From Scoparia ambigualis (taxonomy: Eukaryota > Arthropoda > Insecta > Lepidoptera > Crambidae), in contig OY992525.1 in assembly GCA_963921215.1 (NCBI GenBank), positions 13,421,081-13,485,080 on the forward strand: a DNA stretch of 64,000 nt, given 5' to 3'. Below the pieces are notes generated by a model. That model saw only the letters and a list, made by a program, of their open reading frames with translations. It did not search any database and was not told the DNA's origin. Shown in pieces: positions 12,486-22,090 of this stretch. The translations under genes were made by a program, and so were the position numbers. The stretch's first letter is position 1. Every line of letters begins with the position of its first letter.

Positions 12486-12830
12486 AGCAATAAACGTGTG
12501 TTCCTATGCTTGCGCAATGCCACACATGCAACTTACTCTTAACCGCAAGCTTGCAATAATACAAGTTCTGACATGAAACAGTAGCATACAAAACGCGCTT
12601 GACGTCATGGTACCTTATCGCTAAATGCTAAAAGTGCAAGCTGGCAATTTGCAGGTTCTCACTTGAAATTGTTGTATCGAGTAAAAATGCGCTCGGTTTC
12701 ATATTTCTAGAAGCGATAAGCGTTTGTTTTCATGTTTGCGCATCGCGCACGTGCAACTCTAAATAGCGAGCTTGCAATAACGCAGATTCTGACAGTTCAA
12801 CAGAACTTTATCGCTAAAAGACATAACGAA
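12486..12830. repeat. Two diverged direct repeats upstream of the 12883 gene
   Basis: Copy A from about 12486 and copy B from about 12713 share GAAGC(A/G)ATAA(A/G)CGT, TTGCGCA, CGTGCAACT-like, AGCTTGCAATAA and TTATCGCTAAA, with a period of about 227 bp. They lie directly upstream of the plus-strand unknown gene and could be a duplicated regulatory region. That role is inference. Confidence 0.6.
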
Positions 12831-12834
12831 TATT

Positions 12835-12845
12835 TCAGTTCAGTC
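12835..12845 (+). promoter_or_regulatory. Candidate arthropod initiator (TCAGTT/TCAGTC)
   Basis: TTTCAGTTCAGTC contains two matches to the insect Inr consensus TCAKTY, about 40 bases before the ATG at 12883. There is no clear TATA box. The placement fits a short 5' leader. Motif-only evidence. Confidence 0.35.
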
Positions 12846-12882
12846 CGCGATCTCGTTCCGTTCACTTCATTAGTTGCTCAAG

Positions 12883-13475
12883 ATGTCTAACCAGATAACA
12901 CAGTGTGCAAGTGTTATGATTACTATGGATAATATAATAAAGGATCTTCCTAAATATGTTATAAAAGTTCAGATCCTGGAAGGTATCGACAAGTCTGATG
13001 AAATTGAGTTCCAAACTCGTGCTAAAACGCAGTATCTAGTGTACAATCACCAGGACGAAGTGCTACTTATTTTTTTTTTTTTTAGAAAATGGATTCTTCC
13101 GACTTGTGGTACCCATGTGCTCAAAGATATGACGATTTATGTGACAACGAAGTGGCTGAAAGGCAAATTTCTGATGTTCCTACTCCTCCAGCTACACCTC
13201 GACTAAATGCAGATGTCAAGAAAAGAAAACAGCAGCGGAAAAAAGCAATTACAAAGGTGCCATCCTCATACGTGGTTTTAAAAACACTTAAATGGGTGCA
13301 CCGTCTGATCAAGATTCAAATATACGACCTTGATGGTACTGAAACAATACCGGATGAAAAAAACATTGTTGTTAGTGCACAGTATTCAGTTTGTGATTTT
13401 GTGGATGAAATAGTGGACATGACCAAAAACCTAGTGAATAAAATTTGTAAGAAAATATGTAATGAATCTATTTAA
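12883..13475 (+). pseudogene. Unrecognised Polinton-region gene, split at a poly-T run
   Basis: I do not recognise this protein. The ATG at 12883 opens about 60 residues of acidic/hydrophobic mix. The frame then meets a run of T residues (about 13070-13082) just before AG. From 13089 a second frame begins with ATG and runs to a stop at 13473-13475. It has an acidic start, a PTPPATPRL stretch, a basic cluster (KKRKQQRKKA, about residues 45-55, nuclear-signal-like), then a mixed alpha/beta-looking C-terminus. Either the T-run suffered an indel and the two frames were once one protein, or the T-rich AG is a splice acceptor for the second frame, or these are two genes. It sits between the convergent polymerase and capsid cluster, the usual place of variable Polinton genes. 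Confidence 0.45.
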
Positions 13476-13601
13476 TCAATTTATTTTACTCAATTTTGTG
13501 TGTGAGTGTAACCGTAATGAATTACTTTTCTGTAATATTATGATTAAAAATTTGTAATTAAAATAATAAAACTATACTTACTTATAAAAATTAAACAACA
13601 A

Positions 13602-15458
13602 CAGCCCCCTTACTCTCGAAACCGATCGCTATTGGATCGAATTGGTATTGTGAATTTTCGTACTCTTGAGTTTCGACACCAGCGATAAAATGGATTCATG
13701 TCGCGCGGATATTGCGTGAACTAAATGACATTAAGTTTTGTTGAAATTCGTACCCTGGACGCTATTTTGACAGTTAAATTTGGTATTGTGATGGTGTTTA
13801 GATTGGCTGTCAATTGACATTGTCACAATAACTAAAGTGGTAGGTACTTTATGTGTCTTGAATTTACGTATGTTTCGGTAAATAGGTACTCATTTATATG
13901 CAGCTGTGTCGCGTAGCGGTGTAAGACGACTACTACCCCGTCTCTTCCCTTGGGTGTCGTAAAAGGCGACTAACTGACTAAAGATTATTAATGAGTGAAA
14001 TGTGATAAGACTTCTTACCTACTTAAATAAATGATTTATAACACTGCACATCTTAAATTAAAACAATGTTTTAATCTAAGCTGCACATACATCAAACAGC
14101 ATAGAGCGGCGATGGGCTTACCACCTGTCACGCTGACCACATTCATGTGCAGTCGCTATTTGGTGAAAAGTGGACTATGGTAGAGGACTGCTTTTGCGGT
14201 CCTCATTGCCTAGTCTCTGAAGTCTCTGACTAATCTTTCGGGGATAATAGTCGTGATTATATGTATGTATATACGAGTATGTATATGCATACTCTTTCTT
14301 TTCTTATTTTAAGAAACGCTCTAAGAACCGAGCTAAATTTAAGCAGAAACGTTAACGTTGCTTATTGGAGAACAGGGTGCCTCATAGGTATGATTTATAA
14401 TAAATTTAAAATAATTTTTCTTTGGTAAATTAAGTAAGGTTATATTCAGTTTCTTTAACTCTCAGTATCTTTACAAAACAAATAAGTACTCTTTTAATAA
14501 AACAATAATACTATTCAGCAAAATTTATTGCCTAACACACAATTGTATGCCTACTGTTTGCTTACAATTATTTAATCCAGATAACAAAAAAATACACATG
14601 TCTTCATTAGCTTCATTGCCTCCAAAATATCTTGTGATGGATGCTCTACTGCATCTGATACGGTCCAACCACTTTCCTTACTGCCTCTACCCGTTTGCCT
14701 CATTCATCAAAACCGAATACTGAGCTTTTAGTGGTCTTTTTTTGAGCCCAATACTATAAAATAAAGGTGAACAATGAATTTTATGATATTTGATTCGATA
14801 ATCCCAAATATTTTTCAAGACGTTACGAAAGTTTGAAACGTTCACTGTCACTTTAATTGACTATTGGTGGAATAAGTAAAACTTAGGTCGTCGGTCAATT
14901 AAAGCAAGTGTAATATTAATCTTTACTTTCACAACAAACAAATTTATTAGATCTTACATCGCAGAAAATTAATAGGTAATAATTTATTGTCCTTCATGAC
15001 AGAAAGTGATGTTGTCAAATCAGAGACAGACAGGCAACGCCACAGAAAGACTTTTTATTTTTTAAAGCATTAAAGGCGAAGGCAGAGCTTCATACGTCCT
15101 AAAATGTTGATGTCGCTTTAAATAATGCAATATTGTTTTGTAAATTCTGCTTAACATTGAAGGATTTATTGATATAAAATGAGTTATAACTTCATTAATT
15201 AGATACAGCTATAATTTCAGATATTAAAGTGGATTTTTATTATGCATTACATTTATCGATACGTCAAAAACACAAAAGGTTCTCACTATCGATGACATTA
15301 TTGGCAGCAAACTTCATACTTATCTTTCCGATATGAACATGATTTCGATTTCAATCTGATCCCGAATTTAAGCGCGTCAAGAGTACGCACTTATTATTGT
15401 ATTGTTATTTGACGGCTTTGATATCGACATTGAGATTAGATTCGAGGGTAAGGGGCTG
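13602..15458. mobile_element. Non-autonomous DNA element with short TIRs
   Basis: The left end CAGCCCCCTTACTCTCGAA and the reverse complement of the right end CAGCCCCTTACCCTCGAA match over 18-19 bases. The uninterrupted second repeat unit at about 15720-15745 shows what the target looked like before insertion. About 1.86 kb, AT-rich, with no transposase frame seen. It contains another repeat family at 13893-14255. The target-site duplication is not clear, so the superfamily is unassigned. Confidence 0.65.
13893..14255. repeat. Dispersed lepidopteran repeat (copy also at 59955-60140)
   Basis: Shares CACCTGTCACGCTGA, ATTTGGTGAAA, GTGGACT, AGAGGACTGCTTTTGCGG and TCCTCATTGCCTAGTCT with the 60-kb copy. 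A GTCGTAAAAGGCGACTAAC block precedes these in both. This copy has an extra internal stretch of about 130 bp. Class is unclear (SINE or LINE 3' piece). Confidence 0.7.
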
Positions 15459-15952
15459 TTCAGTATTGGAATTAGGTGGTTAATTGTGCTATATTTTCTA
15501 ATTATTCTTTATTACTAATAATTGATTTTGTTTATTCATATTTGTTTATTATAATAAAATTATATTTGTAAGAAAATATATTGTAATGAATCTATTTAAT
15601 TAATAATATTTTAATTTACTCAATTTTGTATGTCTAGTGTAACCATAACGAATTACTTTTCTGTAATATTTATTATTTACTATTTGTAAATAAAATGATA
15701 AAATTATACTTACATATAAAAATTAAACAACAACTGTTCAGTAATTAGTTGGTAAACTGTGCTGTATTTTTGTAATTATTCTTAAATATTAATAATTGAT
15801 TGTGTTAAGGTATATATGTTTATTATAATAAAATTATTTCTTAATAAGTAATATTGTCATTTCAATTTCTTTCTACTATTTATTTTATTTTATTTCATTC
15901 AGTAAATCCACTTCTATTTTTAAGAATAAAAAAATGAAATTTCATTGCTTAG

Positions 15953-16497
15953 CTATTTTATTTTTATTACAACAACAAAAAACATTATTAAAATACTTAC
16001 AATATTTTCAATACACCATTTATTATTATCTATCAACCATTTCTTAATACATATAACATTTCTTAATGCACAATATTTCATATGGTTAAAACAATTGTAT
16101 GCAAACATATCTTTACAATAGAGTTTACTTAGTGTTTTTAAATTAGGTAAACCTTTATTACTTATATCTAAAACATTCACATGTCCACATAATTCTCGGA
16201 CCCACTTAACTTTTTCTTCACCTATCACAATGATTTTGCGCTCATTCAAGTATGGTTTGATAAGTCTTTTAAATTATTTGTAGTCAATATGCCCCTCGCT
16301 TCATCGGTATCCTCTGTTTCTCTCTATCCACCAAACGTTTTTCCTTTCTTCAAGAGTCAGAGCAGAAAATGGAAATGGTGGTTTTATTAAGAATATTTGA
16401 GTGTGCACTGATGTGCCTATTACCATAGCTATTACTAATTATTTTGATCTTTGAAACCTTGCACATCTACAATAATACTAGTAGTATCGTTATTCAT
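15953..16497 (-). pseudogene. Polinton-associated exonuclease-like protein
   Basis: The start is ATG at 16497-16495, where ATGA overlaps the capsid gene stop. The N-terminus reads IIVDVQGFKD, and KPPFPF, ERNRG and later CALRNV--IKKWL blocks follow. The same blocks occur in the second copy at 33410-33898, which reads almost without interruption. I recall this family as conserved among insect Polinton-like elements and suspect an RNase H-fold/exonuclease role from the IVDVQ opening; the function is not proven. Several stops and a frameshift lie between 16250 and 16450, so this copy is broken. It is the last gene of the minus-strand cluster, and a hydrophobic AT-rich tail follows its stop. Confidence 0.6.
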
Positions 16498-17720
16498 GAT
16501 AGTTTTTTAACGATGCTGCTAAGTGGTTTATATTCAAATATACTATCGTTCAGTATAAGACAATATGCAGCAGTCTGATCAGGTACTTCTTGATCAGTTT
16601 CGATTTCAACTCGTACGTAAATCGATCCTTTTAAAGTTTCGTGTTGGCGAGAACAGTCAATGACGAATAAAGGACCAAAGTCTTTAAAGTCCTTCAAACT
16701 TAACAACGGCTCCGCTCGACGTCCGTAATAAGACTGTTGGAACCTTGCATACTGCTCGTATATTAATGAAAACATATTGTTAGCAAAATTTATATTCAAC
16801 CCTTCATACGGGTAATACGATGTATTTAAAAAGACTCTAACGTCGCGTATATAGCAATGATCAAACTCTGCCATTGACATTTCTGCATTATTTTTACGGT
16901 TAGTTTGTAAAGCAATAACAACGTATCGCGGTTTCTCAATTTGCGATGAAGTTTTGATAGACCAAGTATGTTTACGTGATTTAGGTAGTAATGGATATTC
17001 ATACAAGTCCCAATTACGAAATGCCACTGTTATAGCACGATCCTTTTCTAAGTGTTTTAATAAATTAATTCTTTCGCGGTCTGACACTTTAACGTGAAGA
17101 ACTCTCCAGACAATTTTATTTATAATTATATCTTCCACATCTTCCGCGGAATTTAATGTTGAGGCGTTGAGATTTGTTACTTCTCAATAATACCAAAAGT
17201 CATATTTACAGTTTATAATAATTTTTTCATAATCTTCTGCAAAACCTAATACTTTATTCAGGGGTATAGAAGCTGAAAAGACTCCGTTACTAACAGTGGC
17301 CGAACCTGTGGGAGAGCAGCCACAAACGCTTGCGCATTTGGACTCGTTTGCATTCAACGAAAGATAAGATTTTATTGTTGTGGTAACTCCTGCATTTTTA
17401 ACTTTATCTATTTCTACTCCGTTTAGTTCATATCGAATGTCTTGAAAAAGAAATAATGCGGGGTTATTTACAAAATGCACACTTGGTACTCTATCGTTTT
17501 CCTTGGTAATGCTGTTATGCTTAACATCGACTCTGCCTTCAATATACAAACTGCTGAGTGCTGGCTAAACGTACAGGTCTTGCTGATTAATCGGGATCCG
17601 TATTTCATCATTCTTGTTGAATCTTGTCACGTATGGTTGTTTGTACGAATGATATTCAAAACTTTCAATGCTGTTATCGTATGAAGCTGGATGAGAAAAA
17701 TATATCTCTAGAGTATTGTT
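16494..17720 (-). pseudogene. MCP: Major capsid protein, double jelly-roll (Polinton MCP)
   Basis: This protein would form the pseudo-hexameric capsomers of a Polinton/adintovirus-like particle. In minus-strand order it holds an EYHSYKPY and NKNDEIRIPI-QQDLY opening (about 17580-17690), then FLFQDIRYELNGVEID (about 17400-17450), then RNWDLYEYPLL (about 17000), YYPYEGLNINF (about 16800), ARFQQSYYG and FVIDCSRQHE (about 16650-16730), and ends in FEYKPLSSIVKKLS. These blocks match the double-jelly-roll family found in insect genomes. There is a TAG at 17565-17567, and a disruption near 17184 separates the N- and C-terminal halves. The stop TGA at 16496-16494 overlaps the next gene's ATG. A fragment of the same C-terminus lies at 33371-33413. 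The true N-terminus is lost at the junction near 17720-17830. Confidence 0.85.
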
Positions 17721-17835
17721 ATAGTTTTCGACAACTGAGTTTAAATTTTGACCTAACCATTGGTAACGACCGTTTAAGCTGAATGGTTTGAAGAGGTGAG
17801 ATTTTAACGTACGTATGACTCGTTAGTTACCTACT

Positions 17836-18236
17836 TTACGTTAGTACTACAATAGAAGCTTTTTTTATAGAGTGGGTAGAATAATGATTAATATCATATT
17901 TTTCAAGCAATTTCTTAAAAGTATAATTATAAAACTCCTTGCCTAAATCAGTTTGTAGATGTTTAGGTGTTCGCGACGAAGTAGTTAAAATCCCTTGCAT
18001 TGCATATGTAACGCATTTTTTTCTTTTGATTTTAAAGGACTTATCCATACGTACTTTGACAAAGCATCTATTACTACTAAAATATATATATGATTTTTGT
18101 TAAACTGCGAATATTTCTGCATATCTATAAGGTAAGCTTGCCACAAATCATCAATTCCTTTTATTATTGTACATCGACGAGGAAAATTATTTCTTGCTGC
18201 TTTGTGGAGTTCGTCGACTATGTCTTTTTTACTCAT
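17836..18236 (-). pseudogene. INT: Polinton retroviral-type integrase, C-terminally truncated
   Basis: It would insert the element into the genome by rve-family chemistry. The ATG at 18236 opens with a KDIVDELH--ARNNFPRR segment, as Polinton integrases do, before the catalytic core. The first catalytic Asp is in AYLIDMQ (about 18115) and the second in LQTDLGKEF (about 17950). The frame shifts near 18010-18030. The sequence stops after HYSTHSIKKASIV, exactly where the ERFNRT-like block with the catalytic Glu should follow. The Glu, the rest of the core and the C-terminal domain are therefore missing, apparently by deletion near 17835. The start overlaps the stop of gene Y by ATGA. Confidence 0.85.
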
Positions 18237-18577
18237 TTTTTATTTAATTTAGCTTCAATCAAATAATCCACTTCTGTTTTTGTATAAAATAAATTGGTTA
18301 AACGATCTGAAGTAACGCTTTCCAAGTTCTTTAAATATAGCTTGACATGAACAAGCACTTTTTCTATTTCATTTTCTAGTTCTTGGACTCTCTTATCCAT
18401 ATAAGCTTTATTCACTGCTTCATCGTCTTCATTTGGAGTTGTTAGACCTTTTAATTTTGATGAATTTAAATCTTAGTGCCCTTTTTCTGTTTTTACTAAT
18501 GTATCATTGAGGGTATTATTATATTCTTCTAATCTTAAACGTTTATGAACGTGGTGACCAAACTTGTCTATATTCAT
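18233..18577 (-). pseudogene. Small conserved Polinton protein Y (one stop)
   Basis: A 114-residue frame opens with ATG at 18577 and closes at 18233, overlapping its neighbours by ATGA at both ends. The N-terminus is polar and basic (DKFGHHVHKRLRLEEY). The middle carries LKGLTTPNEDDEAVNKAYMDK, and the end is a heptad-like helical stretch (ELENEIEKVLVHVKLYLKNL) that may be a coiled coil. A single in-frame TAA at 18475-18473 breaks it. I recall similar L-P-DAVNK-Y motifs in insect Polinton proteins but cannot name a function; a minor virion or fibre-like role is possible. Its position between protein X and integrase supports it as a real gene. Confidence 0.55.
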
Positions 18578-19640
18578 TGCAGTCTTGATGCGTTGTTCCC
18601 TGTTAGTATACTGCTTAATTTACCTGAGACACGCTTCTTATATTCTATGTTTATGATACCAGCTTCATACAGTTCTTCAATTATGGTTATGATTTTGTTA
18701 TTTACTCCTGTGTTACCCGCGTCCCATGATGCAATTAATAATTTTAACCGTTTGACCAACTCGTTGGGATCGTCCCAATATATGTAATCAGTATTCTTCT
18801 TTAGTTCTTTCATAAGTTTAATACCTTTTCCCTGTGAAAGGCTCTCAACGCTTGTAGTTGCATTTCTAGAGAATTTAAATAAAGGCTTAATAACATTCAA
18901 ATACTTGAATCCCTTGTTGCTGTTCATTGGCTTAGATGAATTATAATTACGTCGGTGTGCATTAGTTTCTAATAGTAAAAATTTATAGTTTTGTGACGAT
19001 GACTTCATCGTCTGTGACTATATCTAAATTTGGTTTCTTTTTATACAATAGTTCTTTTAACCCTTGGGTTTTTTTCAAAGTTTGAGTTCCAATTTTCAGA
19101 AATCTTCTATCATCAAAAATACGGGTCTTGCCTAGCATTAATTTACCTCGTTCATTTCTAATTCCGTAAGGAATATCAGTCATTGCTTCAGATGACGTTG
19201 ACCATGACGATTGATTTTTAACGCTTGGCGACGATTGAAAAGACTTGAACGACTCGTCGCTCACATTATGGTCTTCAGAATGTGATACAAAAAGGGTTTG
19301 GTTTTTGTAACTCCCTATCAGAAGTGTCTTTTTCTACATCACTAATAGTTTTATCATTAGAAGAATACAACGATTCGCTATCACTATTCTTATTTTTTTT
19401 AATTATCGGTCTATATTCTTTTTCTACCTTAAGATGCTTGTCATAATTCTTACTTGCTAGCAAATTAAGGGGTTGAATTATAGGTTTAAATATGGTTTCT
19501 AAGGCCATATTACTAGAATTTTTCATGTCTTTGATTAATTTAACTTTTCTTTTAACAGCTGCTGCGGACTTAACAATTTGCGTCTTAAGGTTTTTTCCAT
19601 TTAAGGTAGGATTCTGCTCAGCTCCAAATCATAAATGAGA
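18574..19640 (-). pseudogene. Conserved Polinton protein X (frameshifted)
   Basis: The gene lies just downstream of the packaging ATPase. Its N-terminal part (about 19640-19276) is basic and helical (KSAAAVKRKVKLIKDM) followed by FKPIIQPLN, then a Ser/Asp-rich linker. After a frameshift near 19270 comes YGIRNERGKLMLG and LKELLYKKKP. After another near 19000 comes GFKYLNVIKPLF and then YWDDPNELVKRLKLL, ASWDAGNTG and IIEELYEAGII. This YWDDPNEL block is a recurrent signature of insect Polinton-like elements; its role is not established, and a virion or DNA-associated role is a guess. The stop TGA at 18576-18574 overlaps the ATG of gene Y. A second copy of the N-terminal part sits at 47592-47927, also next to an ATPase. 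No clear ATG start is visible. Confidence 0.65.
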
Positions 19641-19675
19641 CTGAATCATCATTAGGTAAACTTTCTTTAAGTATT

Positions 19676-20361
19676 TTATTCAACCACAATTAATGTGTCA
19701 AACTCTAATCGATAACAACCGTTATTTCTCTCACAGTCCTTGTTAATCACAAGATAGCTGAACGAATTCTTCCAAACAGCTGAGCACATCTCACGGAATT
19801 GAGACCATGACATATCAGACCCAACATGTTCATCATAAACATGATTCAAATTAATATCGTCTTGTTTAACCAATATAATCAGGTTTAAGTTGTCCCTCAC
19901 AAGTTGTTTAGGTATCTTATTATAGGTCTGATTAATATAAAAACAATCAACGTTCTTATGATGTCCCATAGCAAAATAATCTCTGATGTTGTTTTGATTT
20001 TCACATGCAACGTCGTCAAAAATAATAATCGAATCTGGTAAAGCTTCATGTGGACCCAAGATTTCACTATTATGGTTATATTTGTAGTACGATGTACCCG
20101 GCACCATATCTAAAACTTTTTCTAAGTATAAGTATTTAGCTTGATATAAAGATTTAGAATACAAAATCGGAGGCCATCTTCATGCAATAATAAACTAATT
20201 ACTAAATTGGTCTTTCCACAATTTGATGGACCACAAACAATACAACGTATTGTGTTCGGCAATAAGTTTCCATGTCGCTTTGGCTCATTTGATGATGCAG
20301 GAATAATGCAGTCTAATTTTAATGATTCTTTTTGTTTGACAAATTTCATTGAACTGTTCAA
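19676..20361 (-). pseudogene. ATP: FtsK/HerA-type packaging ATPase (Polinton ATP)
   Basis: It would pump element DNA into capsids. The frame from 20361 carries Walker A, GPSNCGKTNL, at 20232-20206. A frameshift near 20150 leads to a second frame (20164-19676) with Walker B, SIIIFDDVACENQ, near 20033-19998. A QTYNKIPKQLVRDNLNL stretch follows, typical of this ATPase group. It is about 220 residues in total, a normal size. Only the one shift near 20150 is evident, so this gene decayed little. It is the first gene of the minus-strand cluster, and upstream (20362-20450) is AT-rich, a likely promoter zone with no distinct motif. A paralogous fragment without Walker A is at 48008-48430. Confidence 0.88.
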
Positions 20362-20642
20362 CTGGTCAATGACTACTATCTTTCAGGAGTTTCAACTAAA
20401 TGAGTTTAAGTTTAATTGCTATGATATTTAAATACATCATAATATCTGGTAAATTTTAGGTTAGTTAGTTTGCAATCGGGTAGCGATTCATTGTCATGCT
20501 CGCAAGTGGCAAGTAATTTTAGTTTTATTTGGCAGAAGATATGTGCATTTGTATGTGTATTTATAATTTATTATTAAATGCGTTTAGTACTAAATATTAT
20601 TATCAGATAGCAATCAATCGTACGTTCGAGAATTAAGTGATG

Positions 20643-20900
20643 TTCACTCCATTCGCTGCTTCACTTTGTTCCACGGTTGTGTTGATTACGCCAGACAGCC
20701 CAATAACATTTCCATAAAACCACTTTAGAACGATCAATCGATCGCTGCCTGATGCAAATATTTAATAAAAGACGCAGATGTTTGAAATATTATTGGGATG
20801 TCTGGCTTAAAAATCAACACAACCGCGGAACGAAGTGAAGCAGCGAACGAAGTGAGCTTGGTTGTGTTGATTTTTGAGCCAGACTTCTCAATAATATCAC
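20643..20900. repeat. Triple alternating inverted repeat (palindromic element)
   Basis: The left arm (20643-20713) and right arm (20784-20855) are inverted copies sharing the reverse-complement words AAGTGAAGCAGCGAA, AACACAACC and CCAGACA-CCCAATAA. A third partial copy (20857-20900), oriented like the left arm, follows at once. The loop is about 70 bp. It resembles a fold-back or MITE cluster and lies just beyond the Polinton ATPase end. No transposase. Confidence 0.7.
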
Positions 20901-20929
20901 TACTAATAACTATTTATATAAACATTTTT

Positions 20930-22090
20930 TAAATTGATATATATATTTAATGATTTAATATTCTCTGGTATATTATTAAAATAAATTACACACATAGTAA
21001 GACAGCTCTTGGAATACTGCATTGTTTGAGGTTATTCTTGCAGTACCAATCTATTTGGATTTCTCGTGTTTCGGGGGTAAACATCACAAGCTTTCCTAAA
21101 CAGTTTCTTATTTTGCATAACAAATACACATATTTTAAATATGTAGAGCGATGATAGAGTTAACATGCATAGTCGCGGAAATAACGCACGTCATGATGTA
21201 AGTGGAGGAACACCACATATAGCTCTTACACATTTTTCTGAGCAATAAAAGCTCTGTTGACACTTGTACCATTACCCCAAATAATTAAGCCATATCGTAA
21301 TAAAAACCCAACATAAGCATGGTAAGTAGTAATGGCGGTTTTTACGTTTGTCACATTCTTAACTTGCTTTAGCGCATACAAGAACCCATTGACTCTTAAA
21401 CATTATCTACATGAGCTTTCCAATTTAGGTCACGGCCTACAGTCAATCTTAGAAATTTCGTCTGCTTTACTTATTCTATTTCCACATTTTTATAATAAAT
21501 GGCAAGCTTGATATTTTTATGATTATTGAATTGTATATAGTTAGTTTTAATCAGATTTATTTTTAATTTGTGCATGTCAAGATAATCAATTAAATTATGA
21601 ATAGTGCGATTAATGTCATTTTCATATTGTTTTCTGAGGTTTAAGCGAGCACTACACATTGAAATTAAACACTTTTTACGGATTAACTCGCGTTTAATTT
21701 ACTATTTAGATAGTTTTTATATTATCCTGACGTTTCGAACCCTTTACAGGGTCCGTGGTCTCCCTGTGACCACGAAACGTCAGGATAATATAAAAACTAT
21801 GTAAATAGTAAATTAAACGCGAGTTAATCCGTAAAAAGTGTTTCATTTCAATGTCATTTTCATGTTCATCGTCTGTACAATTTTTATTATTTGATGTCAC
21901 TAAAATAGAAATGTCGTCCGCAAATGCAATACATTTATGGTTTGTTACCTGTGTAATATCATTAATGTACAGTAGGAACAAAATTGGACCTAATACGCTG
22001 CCTTGGGGTACACCATATTTGTTATTTCTCGACCTATAACTAATGATCGTGTAGTTGATGTTTTGTATAGTGTGTAGTTGAAGAATGATA
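20930..22090 (-). pseudogene. Non-LTR retrotransposon (LINE) RT fragment
   Basis: The minus strand encodes the 3' half of a jockey/CR1-type ORF2. VPQGSVLGPILFLLYINDI (about 22010-21960) is followed by the catalytic FADD in AFADDISILV (about 21930). After an inserted sequence come INRTIHNLIDYLDMH and a NLIKTNYIQF-like block. Several stops interrupt the C-terminal part down to about 20950, where RYGLIIWG-like and RAICG-like blocks remain. The element is 5'-truncated near 22090. A 224-bp Penelope-like tail is inserted at 21626-21849 with a clear 14-bp target duplication. Removing it restores a continuous frame across ENDI/NRTI. Confidence 0.8.
21626..21849 (-). mobile_element. Penelope-like element tail, inverted pair, 14-bp TSD
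   Basis: The insert is flanked by AATGTCATTTTCAT at 21612-21625 and 21850-21863. Inside it is an almost perfect palindrome of two copies of a sequence also found at 53940-54091, where it follows a Penelope-type endonuclease C-terminus. Shared words are CGAAACGTCAG, AAACTATGTAAATAGTAAAT, GCGAGTTAATCCGTAAAAA and GTAGTGCTCGCTTAAACCTC. Partial inverted tails and variable-length TSDs are known for Penelope-like elements. Confidence 0.65.

Larger units (their letters stand above)
13442..15838. repeat. Tandem duplication of about 270 bp, first unit split by a DNA element
   Basis: Unit 1 is 13442-13601 plus 15459-15565. Unit 2 is 15566-15838. Both read through TTTGTAAGAAAATAT, AATGAATCTATTTAAT, GAATTACTTTTCTGTAATAT, AATTAAACAACAA, CTGTTCAGTA and ATTATAATAAAATTAT in that order. 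The unit starts inside the last codons of the 12883-13475 gene. The split is caused by the insertion at 13602-15458. Confidence 0.75.
8900..20450. mobile_element. Polinton/Maverick-type virus-like transposon remnant
   Basis: The gene set defines it: protein-primed family-B DNA polymerase on plus, and on minus a packaging ATPase, conserved protein X, small protein Y, rve-type integrase, double-jelly-roll capsid protein and exonuclease-like protein. Polymerase and morphogenesis genes converge on a middle zone of small or unknown genes. This combination is known from Polintons and related adintoviruses. I could not find long terminal inverted repeats or a 6-bp target duplication, so the ends given are those of the coding content. 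Stops and frameshifts occur in most genes, so the copy is dead, and a 1.86-kb DNA element has inserted in its centre. No adenovirus-like protease or penton-like protein was recognised. Confidence 0.85.

Noticed and set aside
8726..20960. Polinton terminal inverted repeats
   Set aside because: I compared the polymerase-side and ATPase-side flanks by eye and found no convincing inverted match.
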